Shown here: positions 1 through 4,386 of the stretch, in pieces
How positions within the stretch are numbered: the stretch's first letter is position 1
Layout: each line of letters begins with the position of its first letter
DNA from: Pseudomonadota bacterium
GTDB taxonomy: Bacteria > Pseudomonadota > Gammaproteobacteria > DAOUQR01
Assembly: GCA_030625525.1 (NCBI GenBank)
Contig: DAOUQR010000020.1
Span: 1-9,518, forward strand
Length of the DNA stretch: 9,518 nt
Direction of reading: 5' to 3'
Position numbers and translations under genes: made by a program
Notes under the pieces: model-generated
What the model saw: only the letters and a program-made list of their open reading frames with translations
Told to the model about the DNA's origin: nothing
Database searches by the model: none

Positions 1-2
1 TT

Positions 3-332
3 CTTAACGCACTTCACATTCAACCGGATCAAGTTATTTTTGACAATCCATTTTTCCAACGAAAAACAGCACGACAACCTGGGTGTCAGGTAGATTATAT
101 GATTCAGACTAAACAAGATACGGTCTATATTTGTGAAATAAAATTTAATAGAAAGCCGATAGATAAACGTGTGATTGATGATGTTAAAGAAAAAATACAG
201 CGTATCAAATTACCTAAATATATTTCTCGTCGACCTGTACTGATCCATGTGAACGGTGTGCAAGATGATGTTTTGGATAGTGGCTACTTTGCACATATTG
301 TGGATTTTAGTACGTTGGTTGGGAGTGAGTAA
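3..332 (+). CDS. C-terminal part of STAND-like ATPase with DUF234 domain (5' end outside window)
   Basis: The frame is open from the window edge, so the gene starts upstream; an internal ATG at 99 is not the true start. The visible 109 residues end in a DUF234-type domain, which follows the P-loop ATPase domain (ATPase_2, PF01637) in this family. The stretch GCQVDYMIQT, followed about ten residues later by CEIKF, gives the D...ExK signature of a PD-(D/E)XK nuclease-like fold, here intact. What these ATPases do in bacteria is not established; they occur as lineage-expanded families. The C-terminus (DSGYFAHIVDFSTL) is almost identical to that of the rearranged copy at 3058-3416, including 42 identical bases (276-317 and 3360-3401), so the two are recent paralogs. 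Whether the N-terminal ATPase domain is intact cannot be seen. Family call is firm, role unknown. Confidence 0.8.
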   Translation, partial: LNALHIQPDQVIFDNPFFQRKTARQPGCQVDYMIQTKQDTVYICEIKFNRKPIDKRVIDDVKEKIQRIKLPKYISRRPVLIHVNGVQDDVLDSGYFAHIVDFSTLVGSE

Positions 333-387
333 GCGGAAGCACGCGAAAGTTCTTTTATTTAAAAAGGGTGGGTAACGGTTATCACTT

Positions 388-2307
388 TTAATTGCATCCG
401 TAGAATTGGTTCGGATCGTATTCAGAGTTATTGTTATTGTTATTATTGTCATTGCGATTGCGATTGTCGTCGTCAATGATAATCTCTTCTAGTTCGTATT
501 CATCCAATAGTGGTCGTTGTTCATCGTCACTTGTATAAGGGGAAGTGTCATTGAGTAGTTGGGATATATCTGTATAAGTGTCGCCACAAGCACTTGGTCT
601 TTGAGAAACGGGTGCCTCTTCAGCTGTCTCTTGACGAGTAAATATATTCCTTAACCCAGTTTTGATAGACGGCCATATACCCTCGTTATTTTTCTTGGTA
701 AGGGTGAGTGATAAGCCTTCATTAGAATAAGCACTGGCGAGTTTTTTGGTATCACTAATGTTTTTGAGAGATTGAATTTCTTCATCGTATTGTTCTATCA
801 GATCATTGAGCATGTCATGGAATATATCGATATCACACTCATCATTTTTTAATTTTTCTAATAAGTCTTGATATGCCGCAGTAATAACATCAGAAGTTTG
901 TTCAGCCTGTATTGTTTCTAAAAAGGCGTTAAGTTTTGCTTCGATTTCAGGCCAATCATTTAATTCATGTGACTTCTTAGCGCGAAGTGGGCTTACCTTG
1001 TTGATTAAAAGATAGCCTAAAAAACAGAGGGCTGCACTGCCAATCAGTCCCACCATGGCACCTATACAACCCGCAACCATAGTGAGTAGTATTGGTACTA
1101 CCACGGAGTATGATAAGTAAGCTTGTACTGGGCCTAGAAGAAATAAAGTAGCGACTGAAATTGAAGATGCGATAGCTGTTACGGTTATAACTGTGTAAAT
1201 TTTTTCTTCACGTTTAGCCTCGCGGGTTGTTGTAGTGTGCTTTCCAAGTCTATCAATAATCTTATTCAAAAATACGTTACGATCAGTCAGGTTTTTGATT
1301 TGTTCATGCAAAGGAACAACAGGGTTTTCGATCAAATCATCCGCTTTACTGAGCACTTCTTCAGTAAAGCGATGCTTGTTTTTTTGGATCACGTTGTATG
1401 CAAGAGCCTGGAGTGACAGTACATGATGACGTTTCAACCATTCTATGGCATCTTGATTGTGAAGTTGATCCTTCGTCATGACTAAAAGGTTCTCTACGAG
1501 CACACCTGTTGTTATTGGCATGCCTTCTTGAATCGTAAAAACACCATCTTTAAGGCGATCTTTATATTGCCTTATGGGTTTGTTTTCCACAGTCGCACCA
1601 ATAAGTAAGGTATTTTCTGTCACGAATCTGGAAAGATATTCAATATCTGACGCATTAAAATTTTGAAACAGTGCGGCATGATAAGTGTTGAGAAGTAAGC
1701 GTGTCATTTCATCATTCTGATGCATAATCGCTAATATTAATGGTGTGTTATTATCTGCATCTAAGGTAAAGATATTTGCACCCTTTTCAACTAACAGGGG
1801 AATTAATTTAGCGTTACCATTGGTTGCAGCAAAATGCATCGGTCTCTGCTTGGACTCCTTATTTTTTTTATTGGGCTCTGATCCCCTAGCTAATAATAAA
1901 GAGGTTATTTCGAGGTCCCCTTTCTCACAACTACGCGATAACAATGAATAACCATCTTGATCTCTAAGATTAATATCCCAGTTCTCTGTGGTGATATGAT
2001 CTTGGAATTTCTTTAGCGATTCATCACTTAGTTCAAGTAAAGGTTGAAACTGTTCGAAATTACAGTTACGAATAGCCCGGGAAAGACAATTTATCCAATC
2101 TTGATTATTATGAATGAGATGGCGAATGATCTCGTTTACAGCAAGGTCGACATTGTTTTCTAGCGCGTTCGTAAATATGCTCAAGACATCATCACTAGAC
2201 AAATCTAGCTTAGAAATTTTTCCAATAAAAAATTGTATTGATTTCTCGTCAGCTCTATCAGTTTTTATTGTCTGAATGAACGCAGTGACCATAGAGTCTT
2301 GATACAT
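388..2307 (-). CDS. Ankyrin-repeat membrane protein, candidate secreted effector
   Basis: A 639-aa protein. The start ATG is supported by a GAGG Shine-Dalgarno seven bases upstream. Residues 1-108 are helical and unassigned. Residues about 109-210 hold three ankyrin-type repeats (DINLRDQDGYSLLSRSCEKG, then RPMHFAATNGNAKLIPLLVE, then NTPLILAIMHQNDEMTRLLL). Residues about 370-436 form two or three hydrophobic helices. A charged, possibly coiled-coil stretch follows at 450-525. The tail is acidic (EYELEEIIIDDD at 603-614) and ends in a low-complexity Asn/Arg/Asp run. There is no N-terminal signal peptide. Ankyrin domains plus internal membrane helices and a Glu-rich patch near the C-terminus fit Dot/Icm (type IVB) effectors of Legionellales; that role is inferred, with no secretion gene in the window. 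It stands alone on its strand, with no obvious terminator downstream. Confidence 0.85.
   Translation of the reverse strand: MYQDSMVTAFIQTIKTDRADEKSIQFFIGKISKLDLSSDDVLSIFTNALENNVDLAVNEIIRHLIHNNQDWINCLSRAIRNCNFEQFQPLLELSDESLKKFQDHITTENWDINLRDQDGYSLLSRSCEKGDLEITSLLLARGSEPNKKNKESKQRPMHFAATNGNAKLIPLLVEKGANIFTLDADNNTPLILAIMHQNDEMTRLLLNTYHAALFQNFNASDIEYLSRFVTENTLLIGATVENKPIRQYKDRLKDGVFTIQEGMPITTGVLVENLLVMTKDQLHNQDAIEWLKRHHVLSLQALAYNVIQKNKHRFTEEVLSKADDLIENPVVPLHEQIKNLTDRNVFLNKIIDRLGKHTTTTREAKREEKIYTVITVTAIASSISVATLFLLGPVQAYLSYSVVVPILLTMVAGCIGAMVGLIGSAALCFLGYLLINKVSPLRAKKSHELNDWPEIEAKLNAFLETIQAEQTSDVITAAYQDLLEKLKNDECDIDIFHDMLNDLIEQYDEEIQSLKNISDTKKLASAYSNEGLSLTLTKKNNEGIWPSIKTGLRNIFTRQETAEEAPVSQRPSACGDTYTDISQLLNDTSPYTSDDEQRPLLDEYELEEIIIDDDNRNRNDNNNNNNNSEYDPNQFYGCN
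427..480 (-). repeat. Trinucleotide microsatellite encoding an Asn/Asp/Arg-rich tail
   Basis: Eighteen consecutive codons near the 3' end of the ankyrin gene are built from AAT, AAC, GAC and CGC triplets, giving three Asp, an alternating Asn-Arg run and seven Asn in a row. Because the unit is three bases, slippage would change tail length without a frameshift. The tract lies 30 to 13 residues from the C-terminus, where a type IV secretion signal would be expected. Confidence 0.75.
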
Positions 2308-2363
2308 CTTTATACCTCAAAAACACTCGTAGCTAGTGCTCTGTCAAACTTAAGTGTGCGAAT

Positions 2364-2391
2364 AGTATCATACCTACCGGGCTTTGGTCAA
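2364..2391 (-). promoter_or_regulatory. Possible promoter of the ankyrin gene
   Basis: On the minus strand TTGACC (2391-2386) is followed after 16 bases by GATACT (2369-2364). Transcription would start roughly 50 bases upstream of the ATG. The -35 matches consensus at five of six bases and the -10 at four of six. A 9-bp dyad (GTAT-C-ATAC) covers the -10. This is a prediction only. Confidence 0.4.
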
Positions 2392-2418
2392 ACAATAGTC
2401 AGTAAACACGCGCTACGT

Positions 2419-2450
2419 CCTTGAAAATTGACATATGTAGGTTTACAAGG
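2419..2450 (+). repeat. Upstream palindromic unit of the tandem pair before ATPase fragment 2
   Basis: An imperfect palindrome centred on CATATG (centre 2434.5). Its arms begin CCTTGAAAA and end ACAAGG, and 12 of 16 arm positions are complementary. Its left 19 bases (2419-2437) are a perfect reverse complement of 2487-2505 in the next unit, so the pair can also fold as one long stem. A weak promoter-like pair (TTTACA 2442-2447, 17 bases, CGTAAT 2465-2470) lies between the two units. Confidence 0.75.
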
Positions 2451-2472
2451 GTGAAAATGTTTGCCGTAATTA

Positions 2473-2506
2473 CCCTTGAAAAATAGCATATGTCAATTTT
2501 CAAGGG
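2473..2506 (+). repeat. Downstream palindromic unit overlapping the ATPase fragment 2 ribosome-binding site
   Basis: A 34-bp palindrome centred on CATATG (centre 2489.5) with arms CCCTTGAAAA... and ...TTTTCAAGGG; 14 of 17 arm positions pair. The centre lies exactly 55 bp from that of the preceding unit. The right arm runs into AGGGAG, the Shine-Dalgarno for the GTG at 2518, so an RNA hairpin here could hide the ribosome-binding site, or a dimeric protein could bind the DNA. Confidence 0.8.
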
Positions 2507-2517
2507 AGAAAGCGATT

Positions 2518-2808
2518 GTGAGTCTGGCAACATTTGTTGGTAGAGTGCATGAACTCGATGAATTGAGACTGCTTAGTCAAAAAGCTACGGCTAGCTTAGC
2601 TGTTGTTTTCGGACGCCGATGGGTTGGTAAAAGTCGATTGCTTGATTATTTTGGCGAACATATCGAGCACAATTATTATCGCTTTTCAGGGTTAGTGCCA
2701 ACTAAACAGACCACAGCGCAGGCGCAGCGGGATGAGTTTAGCATTCAACTCAGTGAGAAACTTAAGCTGCTATCTGTTACAGGTGGAACATGTTGTGTGT
2801 GTGGATGA
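2518..2808 (+). pseudogene. N-terminal remnant of a STAND-like (DUF234-family) ATPase
   Basis: Ninety-six codons from a GTG preceded by AGGGAG at nine bases. The frame extends back to an ATG at 2476, but that lies inside the palindrome and lacks a ribosome-binding site. The opening TFVGRVHELDEL and the Walker A motif GRRWVGKS (residues 32-39) are typical of the ATPase_2 family, and homology continues through the YYRFSGL and DEFSIQLSEKL region to about residue 83. The reading frame then ends in an unrelated tail (VTGGTCCVCG) before any Walker B motif. The family normally runs to roughly 450-480 residues, so about 80% is missing, including DUF234. No recognisable remainder lies in 2809-2941. 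A short expressed peptide is possible but an active ATPase is not. Confidence 0.75.
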
Positions 2809-2941
2809 TTTTGATCGATGATGGGTATATAAAAGTATACCGAAGCAAATTAAAAACAGAGACTTCCAACTTTAATCTACACGTGGGAAAGATGTTCCCG
2901 ATGATTGGCTTTACCCAGATTACGGTGCGGGCAAGGCACAT
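2809..2941. other. Gene-free stretch between two ATPase remnants
   Basis: No credible start, ribosome-binding site or long frame on either strand. In one plus frame two short protein-like runs are separated by stops (YKSIPKQIKNRDFQL ending at 2872, and PDDWLYPDYGAGKAH within 2897-2941). They may be debris of whatever replaced the end of the preceding ATPase. A small hairpin (GGTATA/TATACC, 2824-2841) has no U-tract. Nothing here can be named. Confidence 0.5.
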
Positions 2942-2982
2942 ATCTGTCACCAAATCGTGAAAAGCTGAGTTTGGTGACAGAT
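2942..2982 (+). repeat. Upstream palindromic unit of the tandem pair before ATPase fragment 3
   Basis: Perfect 13-bp arms, ATCTGTCACCAAA (2942-2954) and its complement TTTGGTGACAGAT (2970-2982), around a 15-base loop containing GTGAAAA. Centre 2962. Confidence 0.85.
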
Positions 2983-3000
2983 GCGTGCCTCAAAGAATTT

Positions 3001-3033
3001 GTCACCAAATCTTGAAAAAATAGATTTGGTGAC
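3001..3033 (+). repeat. Downstream palindromic unit of the tandem pair before ATPase fragment 3
   Basis: Perfect 12-bp arms, GTCACCAAATCT (3001-3012) and AGATTTGGTGAC (3022-3033), around a 9-base A-rich loop; TTGAAAA spans the arm-loop border. Centre 3017, exactly 55 bp after the previous one. Aligned as direct repeats, 2946-2978 and 3001-3033 agree at 27 of 33 positions, with all differences in the loop and its edges. It sits just upstream of the GAGG ribosome-binding site for the GTG at 3058. Confidence 0.85.
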
Positions 3034-3057
3034 GATAACAGTGATGAGGTGAGTGTT

Positions 3058-3416
3058 GTGACCAAAACTGAATTATTCTATCGAAGATCGAGAGAACTTG
3101 CGATTTTGAATAATCTTCGCACCAAACGTAGCGCAAATTTAGTTGTTATTCGTGGCCGTCGTTGGGTTGTCAAATTGATTACCTTATTCAAACCAAATAT
3201 AACTCATTGCATCTATGTGAAATTAAGTTTTCAAAAAAACCTATCGATTCTAAAGTGATTCAGCAAGAGCAGAAAAAAATTGAAGTATTAAAGCTAGCTA
3301 AGCAATTTTCAGTTTGGCCTGTGCTTACTCACGTGAAGGGTGTCACGGATTCAGTTGTTGATAGTGGCTACTTTGCACATATTGTGGATTTTAGTACGTT
3401 GTTTGAGAGTGAGTAA
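3058..3416 (+). pseudogene. Internally deleted STAND-like ATPase: N-terminus joined to DUF234 domain
   Basis: The GTG at 3058 has a GAGGTGA ribosome-binding site six bases upstream; the frame also begins at a GTG at 3049 without one. The first 37 residues match the family N-terminus (LFYRRSRELAILNNL, then LVVIRGRRWV). At 3163-3169 (TGGGTTG) the sequence jumps from the middle of Walker A to the DUF234 domain: the expected GKS is replaced and homology resumes in another frame (from 3162) as GCQIDYLIQT...CEIKF through DFSTLFESE, ending at 3416. The translated N-terminal frame stops at 3258, so the product is a frameshifted 67-aa peptide. TGGGTT(G) occurs at both parental positions (compare 2620-2626 in fragment 2 and TGGGTG at 80-85 in the first gene), which suggests a microhomology deletion of about 1 kb. 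Confidence 0.85.
3360..3401 (+). repeat. 42-bp exact repeat of 276-317 (DUF234 3' end)
   Basis: These 42 bases are identical to 276-317, and the following 16 bases up to the stop region differ at only two positions. The DNA identity is much higher than in the rest of the DUF234 domain, where the proteins differ at many residues. This points to recent conversion, or to selection on the local sequence. Confidence 0.85.
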
Positions 3417-3418
3417 GA

Positions 3419-3454
3419 CAAGATCTTGACAAACGTATCTACATTGTATATACT
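3419..3454 (+). promoter_or_regulatory. mazEF promoter with two small dyads
   Basis: TTGACA (3426-3431) is followed by exactly 17 bases and TATACT (3449-3454), close to a perfect sigma-70 promoter. A 10-bp palindrome CAAGATCTTG (3419-3428) overlaps the -35, and an 8-bp palindrome GTATATAC (3446-3453) covers the -10. MazE-type antitoxins repress their own promoters, so these dyads are the likely operator. The operator role is inferred from position. Confidence 0.75.
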
Positions 3455-3489
3455 TTGGTTAGTCATTGTAATTAGAAGGAGTTCATCTG

Positions 3490-3750
3490 ATGAGAGTTCA
3501 ATCTACCATTCAAAAATGGGGCAATAGTTTAGCGTTACGTTTGAGTGGGCCAATTAAAACTATTCCCCACTTTGAGGTAAACATGGCCGTTGATATCGAT
3601 ATTGAAGAAGATGGTATTAAAGTTTATCCTGCTAAAACCAGAGTGAAACGCTTACCTTATAGCGAAAAAGATCTGCTCAAAGGCTTGAATGCTGAAACAG
3701 CACATGCTGAAGTATTGGCTAACCTAAGCGAAAAAGAAATCGGTGAATAA
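3490..3750 (+). CDS. mazE: MazE-type antitoxin (AbrB/SpoVT fold)
   Basis: An 86-aa antitoxin. Residues 3-50 form a MazE/AbrB swapped-hairpin DNA-binding domain (VQSTIQKWGNSLALRLS, then VDIDIEEDGIKVYPAK); residues 56-86 (YSEKDLLKGLNAETAHAEV) match the acidic C-terminal arm that in this family wraps round and blocks the toxin. AAGGAG eight bases before the ATG supports the start. The stop is five bases before the toxin ATG, the usual antitoxin-first order that gives autoregulation and excess antitoxin. The promoter at 3426-3454 serves both genes. The pair sits directly downstream of a broken ATPase gene, in an accessory stretch. Closer to the PemI/ChpS branch than to E. coli MazE proper, by the DLLKG motif; the subgroup is tentative. 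Confidence 0.92.
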   Translation: MRVQSTIQKWGNSLALRLSGPIKTIPHFEVNMAVDIDIEEDGIKVYPAKTRVKRLPYSEKDLLKGLNAETAHAEVLANLSEKEIGE

Positions 3751-3755
3751 AACAA

Positions 3756-4109
3756 ATGAACAAAAAAACGTATATACCGGATCGGAATCATATTATTTGG
3801 TTGGATTTTGATCCTAAAAAAGGCAAAGAAATTGGAAAATACCGTCCCACCTTGGTGTTATCCTCGAAAGAATATTGCAAAAAAACAGGCTTATTGATTT
3901 GCTGCCCAATTAGTACAAGTATCAGAGGGCACCAAACCGAGGTGCCTATTGGCAATCTAGATCAACCATCCGTCGTTGCTGCCAGCATCATTCAGACACT
4001 TTCATGGAAAGATCGAAAAGCAAAATTTATAAAAGAAGCCCAAAAAGACGTAATGCCTGAAGTCTTATACCGGATCCTTCCATTGATTGGTGCAGAGGCA
4101 TGCCTGTAG
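3756..4109 (+). CDS. mazF: MazF/PemK-type mRNA interferase toxin
   Basis: A 117-aa toxin of the CcdB/MazF fold (PF02452), a sequence-specific endoribonuclease that cuts mRNA when the antitoxin is lost. The family start is clear (YIPDRNHIIWLDFDPKKGKE, then RPTLVLS), with R30, the equivalent of E. coli MazF R29, E25 (E24) and T54 in PISTS (T52), so the catalytic residues appear intact. The usual Gly-Asp at positions 11-12 is Asn-His here. Length is normal. No good Shine-Dalgarno precedes the ATG, so translation is probably coupled to the antitoxin five bases upstream. The C-terminus is slightly extended (GAEACL). The gene converges on the ATPase at 4387-5658, with a shared hairpin between. Confidence 0.93.
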   Translation: MNKKTYIPDRNHIIWLDFDPKKGKEIGKYRPTLVLSSKEYCKKTGLLICCPISTSIRGHQTEVPIGNLDQPSVVAASIIQTLSWKDRKAKFIKEAQKDVMPEVLYRILPLIGAEACL

Positions 4110-4157
4110 GCAGCAATTCTCAATTTACCACCGCACGTCCATCTTTGGCCAATCTTG

Positions 4158-4225
4158 GACGATTTTTCATTTAAAAAGTGCTCATGTTCTAATGTACACT
4201 GCGCTTTTTTAAATAAAAAATCGTC
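4158..4225. terminator. Large hairpin, probable bidirectional terminator
   Basis: Arms 4158-4181 and 4201-4225 are complementary over about 24 bp with a few mismatches and one bulge. The inner part is an A-tract, a GTGC/GCGC stem and a T-tract, the layout of a Rho-independent terminator readable from both strands. The loop contains a further CAT/ATG pairing. It lies between convergent mazF and the DUF4143 ATPase. Outer AT-rich arms (CGATTTTT/AAAAAATCG) make it longer than a plain terminator, so it could be a small dispersed element. Confidence 0.7.
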
Positions 4226-4376
4226 AAACCTTGATAGCAGGTAACGATGGCAAATATAAGTCAGCGGCAACTTGCTTCAAGGCAACTTGCCTCAGAGGAA
4301 GTTTTAGATCGTTAATGAGGAAGAATGAACCATGGATTTTTAAATTAGCCAAATCGGCATTAAGTTTTTCGGCCAT
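4224..4376 (-). CDS. Possible 50-aa small protein downstream of the ATPase
   Basis: The frame begins ten bases after the ATPase stop (MAEKLNADLANLKIHGSFFL) and its TGA overlaps the edge of the hairpin at 4158-4225. That placement fits a small last gene of a transcript, but there is no Shine-Dalgarno before the ATG, and I recognise no family. A 14-bp direct repeat (4266-4279 and 4281-4294, period 15) encodes a duplicated RQVAL/KQVAA segment. It may equally be a relic of a larger gene. Confidence 0.3.
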   Translation of the reverse strand: MAEKLNADLANLKIHGSFFLINDLKLPLRQVALKQVAADLYLPSLPAIKV

Positions 4377-4386
4377 TGTAGGGCGT

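Noticed and set aside
352..366. CTTTT/AAAAG inverted repeat after the first ATPase gene as a terminator
   Set aside because: The stem is five A-T-rich pairs with a 5-base loop and no following T-run, too weak to call.
210..476. Minus-strand 88-codon frame overlapping the ankyrin gene tail and the first ATPase
   Set aside because: Its start is a Thr/Ile run produced by reading the Asn microsatellite in another frame; it is a shadow of the real genes.
2824..2841. GGTATA/TATACC hairpin as a terminator of ATPase fragment 2
   Set aside because: Only six pairs and no U-tract; probably chance.
2419..3033. Repeats with regular spacing that might be a CRISPR array
   Set aside because: There are only two units per locus, each internally palindromic, and the arm sequences differ between the loci. 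No spacers or cas genes are present.
2877..3065. 62-codon minus-strand frame across the GTCACCAAATC palindromes
   Set aside because: It is formed by reading through the inverted repeats, has no ribosome-binding site and no recognisable protein features.
4096..4105. AGGCATGCCT palindrome at the end of mazF as an attachment site
   Set aside because: A lone 10-bp palindrome within coding sequence, with no second copy or integrase nearby.
3992..4270. 92-codon minus-strand frame overlapping mazF and the hairpin
   Set aside because: It runs antisense through the well-supported mazF and the terminator, with no family features.
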